Shown piece by piece: positions 8,541-17,426 of a stretch of DNA of 64,000 nucleotides (the stretch's first letter is position 1; each line of letters starts with the position of its first letter). Location of the stretch: the NCBI GenBank assembly GCA_964035015.1, contig OZ035997.1, positions 85,557,982 to 85,621,981 of the forward strand, written 5' to 3'. Below the pieces are notes generated by a model. It worked only from the letters and a program-made list of their open reading frames with translations, had not been told where the DNA came from and ran no database searches. A program made the translations under genes and the position numbers. The stretch is from Corallium rubrum (lineage: Eukaryota; Cnidaria; Anthozoa; Scleralcyonacea; Coralliidae).

Positions 8541-8663
8541 ATGCAGAGGTCAAAAGGATTTTTCTTAACTTTACCTAGCAATAGTAGCTTGGACACATTT
8601 CCTTTAAATACTGTGGCCAATTTTAAGGTGCAACTCCCTGAGACCATTTCACTGGAAGGGTAG
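8541..8663 (+). pseudogene. Truncated Polinton gene stump, 40 codons
   Basis: ATG 8,541 opens 40 codons ending at TAG 8,661-8,663. The peptide (GFFLTLPSNSSLDTFP, then a strand-like KVQLPETISLEG) resembles, from memory, the N-terminus of a protein encoded in many Polintons next to the integrase and probably structural. The stop codon is supplied by the first bases of the inner inverted repeat that begins at 8,661, so the gene was cut by the rearrangement that built the repeat. Function is an inference; the truncation is seen directly. Confidence 0.5.
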
Positions 8664-8826
8664 GGCACATGCGCACAGGCTGACGTCATCATTTTTGCGT
8701 ACGTACGCGTACGTTCGCGTACGTACGCGATATCATCAAATTTCCCATAAATTTTTTTTTTTTTTTTCGGAATAAAGAACACAATGCTTATAGTTTTCAT
8801 AGAGATACCATTACTACTGCATAAAT
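8661..8826 (+). promoter_or_regulatory. Promoter of the 149-codon gene with CRE site
   Basis: Contains TGACGTCA (8,681-8,688), a canonical CREB/ATF site. Next comes a run of overlapping palindromic GCGTACGTACGC units (about 8,698-8,729), then a long T-run and the ATG at 8,827. The same block occurs inverted before the right-arm copy, where a second TGACGTCA plus ACTTCCGG (ETS-like, about 11,250-11,265) lies just outside. Confidence 0.5.
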
Positions 8827-9276
8827 ATGGATACGAAGATTACGGAATGCCGAACTATAGCCGAACTAACGAGTTTGGAAAACATGTATGTCTTGAGCGA
8901 GTACGAACAGGGTTTAGTATTTGAGAGGAAAGTGGAATTAATTACTCGTTCGCTCGAGTGGGGAGTCGAAAATGAACAACTTGGGTTAACAGCGAACCTT
9001 ACGGATTCCTGGACACCAGAAGAAAGACAACAGTTTTTGATGGACTGGCAAGATGATGAGGCATTGCTACAGAACGAACGATTAGGGCTCGCTTCAAACC
9101 ATATGGATTCTTGGACCCCTGAACAACGAGAAAATTTCATGATGGATTGGCAAGACGACGAACCTTTACTACAGACTGGCCGTGGGGAGAAGAGATCAAT
9201 CGACGACGTAGACGATGGTGCAAGTACATCTGAACAGGTTAGCGGAGCCGTTCATTTTTGTGAGATGAGAAGATGA
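8827..9276 (+). CDS. 149-residue acidic repeat protein, possible PolB N-terminal stump
   Basis: Two 34-residue direct repeats (about 51-84 and 85-118) each contain DSWTPEERQQF- and MDWQDDE-type segments. A basic/acidic linker with GEKRSIDDVDD follows before the frame ends in repeat DNA. From memory, Polinton DNA polymerase B proteins begin with a similar acidic, low-complexity leader ending in a KR-rich/DD segment, so this may be the 5' stump of the lost polymerase gene, terminated where the TGAGCA repeats begin. Seen directly: intact frame, internal repeats, identical second copy at 10,636-11,085. No enzymatic motif remains. Alternatively a genuine small acidic protein. Confidence 0.45.
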   Translation: MDTKITECRTIAELTSLENMYVLSEYEQGLVFERKVELITRSLEWGVENEQLGLTANLTDSWTPEERQQFLMDWQDDEALLQNERLGLASNHMDSWTPEQRENFMMDWQDDEPLLQTGRGEKRSIDDVDDGASTSEQVSGAVHFCEMRR

Positions 9277-9277
9277 G

Positions 9278-9412
9278 CACATGCTCATAACTGCTCATGA
9301 GCACTTGCTCATTTGCTCATAACTGCTCATGAGCACTTGCTCATTTGCTCATAACTGCTCATGAGCACTTGCTCATTTGCTCATATGGCCCGATCAGGCC
9401 CGATGGCCCGAT
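9278..9412. repeat. Tandem TGAGCA/TGCTCA repeats and GGCCCGAT repeats
   Basis: About three 36-bp units of the form CTCATGAGCACTTGCTCATT, each internally palindromic, followed by short CGATCAGGCCCGATGGCCCG repeats. The mirror block is at 10,463-10,635. They form the inner edges of the inner inverted repeat and probably mark its breakpoints. Confidence 0.75.
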
Positions 9413-9493
9413 TGCTGACTAGACGTCTAAATGTCATTTTATGAGTTATATTACACGCGCGCACTTGCGAATCAGAGAACTTCATTTCGAAAC

Positions 9494-9703
9494 ATGCCAC
9501 GAAGACGTAAAGATTGTCCCTTATGAGGGAAACAAAGTTTGGTAAAGCTATCCAACCATTTGGCTGATGTTCATCAACTTTCTCGCGAGAAAAGGCAGCC
9601 ATATCTTACTCAAGGAAGATTAAATGCGTTAGAGAATGATCGACAAAAACCGGTTGCTAAAGTTGAAATAACTATAGAAAGCATGGACGAAAGAAATTCC
9701 TAG
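9494..9703 (+). pseudogene. Small zinc-finger protein with in-frame UGA
   Basis: Reading from ATG 9,494, MPRRRKDCPL is followed by TGA (9,524-9,526), after which the same frame continues GKQSLVKLSNHLADVH and on to TAG at 9,701. C8-x2-[UGA]-...-H-x4-H is a C2H2-type finger whose second zinc cysteine is replaced by the UGA, most simply a TGC/TGT-to-TGA mutation. Total frame 69 codons. It lies just upstream of another single-finger gene (9,781). Dead unless the stop is read through. Confidence 0.45.
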
Positions 9704-9780
9704 TCCAAAAATCAAGTGGTGTTTATTAACAAGGACTTTCCGTCCCTACTCGTCATTTACAGGTTGTCTGAGCTGAAAGA

Positions 9781-10341
9781 ATGAGCTGCCAATATTGTGG
9801 GAAAATGTTTAGTAAAGGCTATAATCTAAGACGGCACGAAAACGATTATTGTCCGTCAAGGGAATACACTGACACTGAGGAGCCTGATATGGAATCTGAT
9901 GAAGAAATGTCAAGCTCGTCGTATGATGAAAACAGCCAGAGGTCCGAAGATGATGGTGAAGTAAAGGAAGAGATTGATCCTTGGGCAACCATGATTGACG
10001 ATGCAAAAGTGACGGTTCGGCCAGAATATGATGAACTGTTAAAAACGTTGCAAATGGAAGGGCAAGAAGAAAGTGTAGCTAAGCAGAAAGCCTTTGAAAA
10101 AATTCTCCCTGAACTTCAGAAAGAATTCGCTGACGTTTACGTGGATAATTTACGTTGGATGAAAGCACTTAAAAAGGATCCTGTGCATGGAAAGATCATG
10201 GAAACGAAGCAGACACTTGTGAACGAAGACTCGTTTGATCCTGATGAAGCTTTATCTGCAGCGGTTGACAAAAGAAAGTTTCTTTTGAAACAGCTTTTAG
10301 AAGATCAAGGACGTTTTTCAGATAGTGATGATGATCAGTGA
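9781..10341 (+). CDS. Single C2HC zinc finger, acidic Polinton protein
   Basis: 186 residues. One zinc finger at the extreme N-terminus (C3, C6, H19, C24: SCQYCGKMFS...RRHENDYC), then a strongly acidic Ser/Glu/Asp region (about 30-65) and a predicted helical C-terminal half with an acidic end. Such proteins, with one finger and an acidic body, occur in several invertebrate Polintons as I recall; the role is unknown, possibly DNA or capsid association. The frame is intact, with AATAAA about 25 bp after the stop. Single copy, sitting between the two arms of the inner inverted repeat. Confidence 0.6.
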   Translation: MSCQYCGKMFSKGYNLRRHENDYCPSREYTDTEEPDMESDEEMSSSSYDENSQRSEDDGEVKEEIDPWATMIDDAKVTVRPEYDELLKTLQMEGQEESVAKQKAFEKILPELQKEFADVYVDNLRWMKALKKDPVHGKIMETKQTLVNEDSFDPDEALSAAVDKRKFLLKQLLEDQGRFSDSDDDQ

Positions 10342-10462
10342 ATCGATGTAATGCTTATGTGAAATAAAAATTTATCAAAATTGTATTGTGTCTTGTTTCA
10401 TTTTTTAAGCAATAATAAGTCCTTGAAGAAAAAAAAAATGTACACCAGAATTAAGCCGTACC

Positions 10463-11250
10463 TTCTATCGGGCCTGATCGGGCCATCGGGCCTGATCGGG
10501 CCATATGAGCAAATGAGCAAGTGCTCATGAGCAGTTATGAGCAAATGAGCAAGTGCTCATGAGCAGTTATGAGCAAATGGGCAAGTGCTCATGAGCAGTT
10601 ATGAGCAACTGCTCAAAGCAGTTATGAGCATGTGCTCATCTTCTCATCTCACAAAAATGAACGGCTCCGCTAACCTGTTCAGATGTACTTGCACCATCGT
10701 CTACGTCGTCGATTGATCTCTTCTCCCCACGGCCAGTCTGTAGTAAAGGTTCGTCGTCTTGCCAATCCATCATGAAATTTTCTCGTTGTTCAGGGGTCCA
10801 AGAATCCATATGGTTTGAAGCGAGCCCTAATCGTTCGTTCTGTAGCAATGCCTCATCATCTTGCCAGTCCATCAAAAACTGTTGTCTTTCTTCTGGTGTC
10901 CAGGAATCCGTAAGGTTCGCTGTTAACCCAAGTTGTTCATTTTCGACTCCCCACTCGAGCGAACGAGTAATTAATTCCACTTTCCTCTCAAATACTAAAC
11001 CCTGTTCGTACTCGCTCAAGACATACATGTTTTCCAAACTCGTTAGTTCGGCTATAGTTCGGCATTCCGTAATCTTCGTATCCATATTTATGCAGTAGTA
11101 ATGGTATCTCTATAAAAACTATAAGCATTGTGTTCTTTATTCCGAAAAAAAAAAAAGAATTTATGGGAAATTTGATGATATCGCGTACGTACGCGAACGT
11201 ACGCGTACGTACGCAAAAATGATGACGTCAGCCTGTGCGCATGTGCCCTA
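10463..11250. repeat. Inner inverted repeat, right arm
   Basis: Reverse complement of 8,661-9,412, slightly longer because the TGAGCA and GGGCCTGATC repeat blocks have extra units. The boundary at 11,250 lies 37 bp from the start of the right terminal repeat, so this arm is probably the original location and the left arm the derived copy. Confidence 0.85.
10636..11085 (-). CDS. 149-residue acidic repeat protein, second copy
   Basis: Amino-acid sequence identical to the copy at 8,827-9,276, on the opposite strand, with the same upstream CRE-containing promoter. It lies next to the right terminal repeat and reads inwards, the position and direction where the polymerase B gene lies in many Polintons; this is the basis for suspecting a polymerase 5' stump. 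Confidence 0.45.
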   Translation of the reverse strand: MDTKITECRTIAELTSLENMYVLSEYEQGLVFERKVELITRSLEWGVENEQLGLTANLTDSWTPEERQQFLMDWQDDEALLQNERLGLASNHMDSWTPEQRENFMMDWQDDEPLLQTGRGEKRSIDDVDDGASTSEQVSGAVHFCEMRR

Positions 11251-11379
11251 TGACGTCACTTCCGGGCCCATATGTCTAGGATAATCTCGCCTGGTCAGCA
11301 AGTTCGGGTCTGGGCGGCCCCGGGCAATTAAATTAACACTTTCACAGTTTTAATAACATTTTATTTCAGCTTTTTATTA

Positions 11380-12063
11380 TTATACGCGATAACAAAAACA
11401 AGGTTCGCTAATAAGTTCAGTCTTTCTCTTCTTCGGTTCAAATATATCAGACACGTCAGATTCATCAGAGTCAGAAACAAAGCTATATAGCTCAGATTCT
11501 TTTAGATCAAATTCACTTATTACAACACGCGCTGTTTTAATGTCTGGTGGGTTATGAATGTTTCTTTCGTTTATGTTCTGCTGAATACCTCCCAATACTC
11601 GCTTGACAAGCACAAACTCTTCTTCAGTAAATGAAATGCATTTAGCAGTTAGAATCCTCTTTAAACCACCAAACGTCCGATCCCATTCGTAATTGTCAAC
11701 GCCGATATTGTAGTGAGTCACATCATTAACTTTACTTGCAGAAAGATACGGTCTAACCAAAGATCCTTCCTCCTCCAACAACGAAAACTTTATTTCTTCA
11801 CCTGAAGAGTCCTCTCCATGAACAATTTCAACAAGAATTGGTAAAATATTTATCATTTTCTGAAACACTGACTCATTTAATGTGATTTCGCTCCCTTGCA
11901 CCAAAAGTTTAACCCCGTTCCTATTCCGAAACTCTCTGAAACATACATACATCTGCTGAAAAAACTGGTCGGAATATACGTAAACTTGGTTTTGACCATT
12001 CTGCTTTAGGAACACAGGTTTTTCGTGGGCAAATTTTATTTCAGTCACAAAGACGTCGTCCAT
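11380..12063 (-). CDS. PC4-like segment protein, inner right-arm copy
   Basis: 227 residues. It differs from the left-arm protein by a Lys-to-Arg change in the INE(K/R)NIHN stretch and an Arg-to-Ser change near the C-terminus (ELISEPC). The frame is intact with the same stop. It arises from the 1,108-bp tandem duplication. Confidence 0.5.
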   Translation of the reverse strand: MDDVFVTEIKFAHEKPVFLKQNGQNQVYVYSDQFFQQMYVCFREFRNRNGVKLLVQGSEITLNESVFQKMINILPILVEIVHGEDSSGEEIKFSLLEEEGSLVRPYLSASKVNDVTHYNIGVDNYEWDRTFGGLKRILTAKCISFTEEEFVLVKRVLGGIQQNINERNIHNPPDIKTARVVISEFDLKESELYSFVSDSDESDVSDIFEPKKRKTELISEPCFCYRV

Positions 12064-12193
12064 ATCATAAGGTGAGAGGTGGAACGCGACACCGATCTGT
12101 TACCCGTGTTTAATCGATTTTTAATGACTTTTTTCGCCCGAACTTGTAATATTCAAATTCGCCTTAGCAACGCTCTAACATCCCTCACAACAG

Positions 12194-12451
12194 TTATGTT
12201 AGAAATCTAATCAGTCTTTTTATCCACGAGTGTTTTACAGTTTCGTATTGCCTCAAGTCAATTCGCCTAAAATCTTTGGCAGTTCTTCTAACAGCTTGGC
12301 AAAGTGTTTCGGTATCGCAATAATCACTCACTTTCAACACTAGAGTCAAATAAGCAATAATTCTACCGAAATTCACAAGATCCATCTCTTCATAAATATT
12401 ATACAAGCTACTCGGCAAGTTATCACCGTTGATTTGGTCGATAACCCTCTC
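12194..12451 (-). pseudogene. Bcl-2-like gene, 5'-truncated by the tandem duplication
   Basis: Carries the C-terminal two thirds of the 122-codon gene, including the BH1-like VNFGRIIAYL and the WI motif, but the first 38 codons or so and the ATG are replaced at the duplication junction (12,451). No usable ATG remains upstream of the BH1 segment in frame, so it is probably not translated. Confidence 0.6.
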
Positions 12452-12487
12452 ACAGTTTTAATAACATTTTATTTCAGCTTTTTATTA

Positions 12488-13171
12488 TTATACGCGATAA
12501 CAAAAACAAGGTTCCCTAATAAGTTCAGTCTTTCTCTTCTTCGGTTCAAATATATCAGACACATCAGATTCATCAGAGTCAGAAACAAAGCTATATAGCT
12601 CAGATTCTTTTAGATCAAATTCACTTATTACAACACGCGCTGTTTTAATGTCTGGTGGGTTATGAATGTTTCTTTCGTTTATGTTCTGCTGAATACCTCC
12701 CAATACTCGCTTGACAAGCACAAACTCTTCTTCAGTAAATGAAATGCATTTAGCAGTTAGAATCCTCTTTAAACCACCAAACGTCCGATCCCATTCGTAA
12801 TTGTCAACGCCGATATTGTAGTGAGTCACATCATTAACTTTACTTGCAGAAAGATACGGTCTAACCAAAGATCCTTCCTCCTCCAACAACGAAAACTTTA
12901 TTTCTTCACCTGAAGAGTCCTCTCCATGAACAATTTCAACAAGAATTGGTAAAATATTTATCATTTTCTGAAACACTGACTCATTTAATGTGATTTCGCT
13001 CCCTTGCACCAAAAGTTTAACCCCGTTCCTATTCCGAAACTCTCTGAAACATACATACATCTGCTGAAAAAACTGGTCGGAATATACGTAAACTTGGTTT
13101 TGACCATTCTGCTTTAGGAACACAGGTTTTTCGTGGGCAAATTTTATTTCAGTCACAAAGACGTCGTCCAT
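12488..13171 (-). CDS. PC4-like segment protein, outer right-arm copy
   Basis: 227 residues, intact. It shares the Lys-to-Arg change with the inner copy but has the left-arm C-terminal Arg (ELIREPC), so the inner copy's Ser change occurred after the duplication. Confidence 0.5.
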   Translation of the reverse strand: MDDVFVTEIKFAHEKPVFLKQNGQNQVYVYSDQFFQQMYVCFREFRNRNGVKLLVQGSEITLNESVFQKMINILPILVEIVHGEDSSGEEIKFSLLEEEGSLVRPYLSASKVNDVTHYNIGVDNYEWDRTFGGLKRILTAKCISFTEEEFVLVKRVLGGIQQNINERNIHNPPDIKTARVVISEFDLKESELYSFVSDSDESDVSDIFEPKKRKTELIREPCFCYRV

Positions 13172-13301
13172 ATCATAAGGTGAGAGGTGGAACGCGACAC
13201 CGATCTGTTACCCGTGTTTAATCGATTTTTAATGACTTTTTTCGCCCGAACTTGTAATATTCAAATTCGCCTTAGCAACGCTCTAACATCCCTCACAACA
13301 G

Positions 13302-13670
13302 TTATGTTAGAAATCTAATCAGTCTTTTTATCCACGAGTGTTTTACAGTTTCGTATTGCCTCAAGTCAATTCGCCTAAAATCTTTGGCAGTTCTTCTAAC
13401 AGCTTGGCAAAGTGTTTCGGTATCGCAATAATCACTCACTTTCAACACTAGAGTCAAATAAGCAATAATTCTACCGAAATTCACAAGATCCATCTCTTCA
13501 TAAATATTATACAAGCTACTCGGCAAGTTATCACCGTTGATTTGGTCGATAACCCTCTCATACAATTCATCATGCTCTCCAAAGCATCTATTCATGTAAA
13601 AACATAACGTATCTTTCTCTATCTCGATATTATTTTCCTGCAATTCAGCCCAAATTGTTTGTTCGGCCAT
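13302..13670 (-). CDS. Putative Bcl-2-like protein, right-arm copy
   Basis: 122 residues, identical in amino-acid sequence to the left-arm protein at 4,339-4,707. Same upstream 28-bp tandem array (about 13,707-13,818). Being in both terminal repeats gives the element at least two functional doses, and gene conversion between arms would keep them identical. Confidence 0.5.
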   Translation of the reverse strand: MAEQTIWAELQENNIEIEKDTLCFYMNRCFGEHDELYERVIDQINGDNLPSSLYNIYEEMDLVNFGRIIAYLTLVLKVSDYCDTETLCQAVRRTAKDFRRIDLRQYETVKHSWIKRLIRFLT

Positions 13671-13706
13671 CGTGTTAAAAATGATGTAATCTCAGCAATC
13701 ACTCGG

Positions 13707-13818
13707 CGTTTTATCGGACTCGGAAATGCTTCGGCGTTTTATCGGACTCGGAAATGCTTCGGCGTTTTATCGGACTCGGAAATGCTTCGGCGTTTTATCG
13801 GACTCGGAAATGCTTCGT
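13707..13818. repeat. 28-bp tandem repeat, four units, in Polinton right arm
   Basis: Mirror copy of the array at 4,192-4,303. Confidence 0.85.
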
Positions 13819-13928
13819 TCACTCTTCGGAACTCCGACCTCATTGAATATTCATAACTCATGAATTGTTAAGGGCTTACTTTCGCATAAAACCGGGTCCA
13901 TTAAGCCCCGCACACTACTACTAGGGGT

Positions 13929-14589
13929 TTTAAATTTTATCGGGCGGATAAACTTGTCAAGAACTAAACAGCATTTTAAACAACAAGCAATCGACCGCTT
14001 TTGAATGGTTCCAAGAGAGAAAGCGGTGAGTAGCAATCTTCTCGTAGCCAAGGTGGCACGGCGGCAATACGGCATATTGTCAGTGGAACTGAAGATGACT
14101 AGTAATTTAAGAACTACGTATCGTTGAAATATATTGTGTACGTATGTTGTTAGACGTTGAATGAGCTTTCATTTGATGTATAGTTCAAGATTCTGCGTTT
14201 TATGAAACTTGTTATACCGGCGTAACACTTGTGAGAAGTCAATTTCCTGTTTATTTGTAATATTTCAAACAGTGGTTCGTACATTTTGGACATTTTAATA
14301 AGTTTAATAAAACGCAGAATCTTGAACTATACAACATACGTACACCATATACTTCGACGATATGTAGTTCTGAAATTACTATATAGCCATTTTGTTCCAC
14401 AATTGAGAAGATACCGCACCTCGGGCAACACGCCACTTCAGTACTCACCACTTAATTCCCTTTCGAAACCATTCATAAGCCACCGAATACTTGATGTTCA
14501 TCTGCTGTTTGGTTCCAGAGGTTTGGTTCTTGACAAGTTTCAGTAGAGCCTCCGTTTGCGCGCGGGCGAAGGCTCTGGGTACGAGATTG
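13929..14589. other. Right part of the MULE-like element
   Basis: Non-coding. It holds a hairpin: TGTACGTATGTTG...ATAGTTCAAGATTCTGCG at about 14,135-14,205 against its complement at 14,305-14,345. The TIR at 14,563-14,589 closes the element. Confidence 0.6.
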
Positions 14590-14649
14590 TGGCCATAGCA
14601 GAAAGATATATCTTAGAGGATTATAGGACATGCGCACTTCGTTTTCTTA

Positions 14650-15010
14650 GTCGTGGTACCCAGGCCTGTCGCCGCCCGAATCTGCAATCCCAGCTAGACT
14701 GAGCGCGCCTTTCGACCACCTTGAGACAATCTGGCTCGAGATTGGTGCATGCGGAGCCACTAGAGCAAGAAGCAGTTGAGAAGAATCTGAAAGCCGGATT
14801 GGCGCTGTCCTCGCCCTATATTCTCTTAGGGTGTTTACCACACAGAGCGTTTTCTTCTGTGAATAGGCTGGCAGATATTTCTTTCTGGTAGCATGATTAG
14901 GCCGAGATTGTTTGACGTGTATGGCCAAGGAAAATTCCCAACAACTTTAAAGGAGAGTTCCTTAAGCGAAAGTTCCTCAACAGATTTTTGTCCTTCAATA
15001 TAGGCACCAG
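14650..15010 (-). pseudogene. DIRS tyrosine recombinase fragment, minus strand
   Basis: On the minus strand: EGQKSVEELSLKELSFKVV, a deletion relative to the 3.7-kb copy, then HVKQSRPNHATRKKYLPAY, CVVNTLREY, SSQLLLALVAPH and SSQIVSRWSKGALSLAGI. These are typical of the C-terminal half of DIRS/Ngaro-type tyrosine recombinases, which integrate circular DNA without target duplication. The HxxR and terminal Tyr boxes are missing, so it is inactive. Confidence 0.65.
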
Positions 15011-15616
15011 TATTGCTCATATCAGTGTACGAAAAAGTTCGGAGAACTACGTCTCCCCTTCAGGTAAGTTACCCTCCGGGGAAACTTCATTTCTTATCGC
15101 TTGCCATATCTGGGGACCTAAGTGGTCGCGCAAGCGCATTCCCTTTCACTGCGATAATAAAAGTGGTTCATGCGCTTTTTCTCATTACTGCTAAACTTAA
15201 CTTTCATGATCACGTAACCGCTGCTCATCTTCCCGGTAAAACCAACTCAATTGCTGATGCTCTCTCTCGCTTCAAATTTCAGGAATTCTTTTGTCTAGTA
15301 CCTCACGCTCAGCCGACACCAGTCGAATCCTCCAAGGAATTGCAAGCCCATCTGACTTCCAATCTCTAGACGAGAAAACAGTCGCCCTACTTTTTGAAGG
15401 CCTAGCTAAGTCGACGCGCCGAACATACAGGATGATGTTCGTTACCCACTTAGCTCGAACCCTTAAAGCCAGCACAATTAAGGTTAACTTAGCAGTGTAC
15501 GCTCACTCCATATAGAACATGACTTTTACAACCTCCTCGCGGCGTAAAAAAGGAAACAAGGTTCTGGTAGTCGTCCGCGCCTTCCTATCACCGCAGCTAT
15601 ACATCGCCGCCTCCAG

Positions 15617-16006
15617 CAACCTCGTCCCCAGGGCCATTTGTAGGGAACTGGGCCAAGATGGCGAATAAAACAAAATGGCGGGAACAAATGGCCTTGGTGG
15701 AGGCTAGCTCAAAATGCGCAGTATATTGCGCATTTTATTAACTAGAACAAAGTTCTTTACACAGTAATTATACCAAATTACACCTAATTATTGCATGGTT
15801 TAAAATATAATTTCCCGTGCCATGTGCAGGAACAACCGACAAGGTCAAAATACAATTTTCTTAAAAAAAAATACAAAATCAAACCGTCTGACTTACGCCA
15901 TAAGCTCTTGACCAATCAGAGACTGAGATAGCCTAGCCTCCACCAGGGCCATTTGTTCCCGCCATCTTGGCCCAGTTCCCTACAAATGGCCCTGGGTACG
16001 AGGTTG
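15617..16006. mobile_element. MULE-like MITE, 390 bp, exact 9-bp target duplication
   Basis: Termini CAACCTCGTCCCCAGGGCC... and ...GGCCCTGGGTACGAGGTTG, with inverted repeats extending about 47 bp (through GGGAACTGGGCCAAGATGGC). It is flanked by CGCCTCCAG on both sides (15,608-15,616; 16,007-16,015). It interrupts the recombinase gene; no coding capacity. Confidence 0.88.
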
Positions 16007-16036
16007 CGCCTCCAGCTGCTTTTAACCCTCTCTCTC

Positions 16037-17426
16037 AATTAGCCTTTCTCACGCTATGCGACCAGGCCTTATCCGCCATTTTTGGATGGCAAACCGCGCG
16101 GGGACAGAGGATGACAACAAGACGAAGTCGATATTGTAATAGGAAAACTATAACGTTTGAGTTGAAATTTTTGGTAGTTAAAAATATACAAACGCTTCAT
16201 TTTTTGCTTGGTTCGTAAAAGAGTGAAGTCACCTTGGTCCTGTAGAAATTTTAGCTGCTAACTTTCGAAATTTGAAAAGAAAACTGGTATTGAAGGTGCG
16301 AAGTGCCGTCGTCGACAATGCAACTCGAGGTGAGAATGATTTGTTTATTTTAAAGCACTGTCTTTAAACCTGAACTGTATCTACTCTGTTGCAACTAGGA
16401 TCATACAATTTGATCATAAGTTATCATGTACGATCGCTTTATCTTAATTCTGGAATAATAAAACACTAGTGCATAATATAAAAGGGTTTTTTAAGGGTTT
16501 TTTAGACTATGGTCGCCACACATTTTTCCATTCAGTTTGATGAAGTCTTCTTGGATTTGAAATCTAAGTTACAACAATAGCATTAGTAAGCCTAAAAAAA
16601 TATCCCAAATTGTTGTAAATAGTACTCATTTGACATTTATCTAGTGAACTTTATAGTTTATACTGAAATTACCTGCATGGTATTGCAAATTGTATAAAGT
16701 AGAATAAATATAAAGTAAATATAGAGTAAATATAAAGTAGAATGGCAAACTGGTTGTATATAATGTATATATTATGTTAATAACAATATAAACATTTTAT
16801 ATTTTATTATTTAATAAATTATATACTAGGTATTCATAAAATTCAATTCAATTTATAATTGAAAATATATATAAACAATTCAATGTTTACTATTTTATGC
16901 ATACTTGAATAAACAATTTAAATCTTTTTATGAACATTTTTAGTTTAAACATAATATTCATTTACATTCATTGTAATAAATTAAATGAGATTTGTCTTAT
17001 TCCCCAACCTGGTTGATTTGGGGACCAAGAGGTGGACCCATATTGACAAGAATGCCAATTAGTTTCTATGTAGGTTTAAGTAAGTCATACAGGATGTGCC
17101 AGTTTCTCATCCTTCCAATGATGCATTCAACATGAATGCATAGATCTGAGCTATGTCAAATGTTTTGGTGTAACATTGGTGGGGCAAAATGATATAGCCC
17201 CCTCTCTACACAAGTAACCTGGTAAGTGGATGATAAATCATCTAACTGTTGTCACACCTCTCCCAGGCTCTATGTTATCCAGTACACCTGATTTAATTAA
17301 GTGTTATCTCATTGCCTGATAATTTTAACTTAAACGTTATAGTTTTCCTATTACAATATCGACTTTGTGCCACCCAAAAATGACGGATAAGGCCTGGTCG
17401 CATATATAGCGTGAGAAAGGCTAATT
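16037..17426. mobile_element. 1.4-kb inverted-repeat element in the recombinase gene
   Basis: Inverted repeats of about 110 bp (16,037-16,165 and 17,325-17,426; AATTAGCCTTTCTCACGC...). The AT-rich interior has no gene. Removing it joins the flanking recombinase reading (…TCTCTC / ATTATGG…FWAACC). The target duplication is short and ambiguous (AATT). Confidence 0.7.

Larger units (their letters stand above)
8661..9412. repeat. Inner inverted repeat, left arm
   Basis: Reverse complement of about 10,463-11,250. It contains a promoter region, the complete 149-codon gene (identical in both arms) and a terminal block of TGAGCA/TGCTCA repeats. The left boundary is at 8,661, directly after the truncated gene. 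Confidence 0.9.
4088..13922. mobile_element. Polinton (Maverick) deletion derivative, 9.8 kb
   Basis: The ends are AGTAGTAGTGTGCGG...CCGCACACTACTACT, flanked by an exact 6-bp target duplication AGGGGT (4,082-4,087 and 13,923-13,928). This matches the 6-bp duplications and AG...CT ends known for Polintons. It carries the diagnostic retroviral-type integrase with chromodomain (7,416-8,507) and long terminal inverted repeats of about 1.5 kb. Full Polintons are usually 15-20 kb with DNA polymerase B, an FtsK-like ATPase, a cysteine protease and capsid genes; none of these is recognisable here apart from possible 5' stumps. The two arms are nearly identical (their 227-codon genes differ by one or two residues), so the element is young. 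Confidence 0.9.
11288..13922. repeat. Polinton right terminal inverted repeat with internal duplication
   Basis: Inverted copy of 4,088-5,613, expanded by a direct tandem duplication: 11,343-12,450 and 12,451-13,558 are 1,108-bp copies. The junction at 12,450/12,451 joins CCCTCT to CACAGTTTT with two to three bases of microhomology (CA/TCA). Confidence 0.9.
3919..14589. mobile_element. MULE-like inverted-repeat element, interrupted by the Polinton
   Basis: Left terminus CAATCTCGTACCCAGAGCC (3,919 on) and right terminus GGCTCTGGGTACGAGATTG (ending 14,589) are about 27-bp inverted repeats. They are flanked by TGGCCATAC (3,910-3,918) and TGGCCATAG (14,590-14,598), a 9-bp target duplication with one mismatch. 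Without the Polinton it is about 830 bp (3,919-4,087 plus 13,929-14,589). It is non-coding, with internal hairpins (14,130-14,340). A 9-bp duplication suggests the Mutator-like group; no transposase is present. Other members with the CAACCTCGTACCCAGG terminus lie elsewhere in the window. Confidence 0.75.

Noticed and set aside
10772..11098. 108-codon frames opposite the 149-codon genes
   Set aside because: Exact antisense shadows of both copies (also at 8,814-9,140).
13659..13856. Frame with repeated RRFIGLGNASAF-like units
   Set aside because: Translation of the 28-bp tandem array in the Polinton arm (also 4,153-4,350); not a gene.
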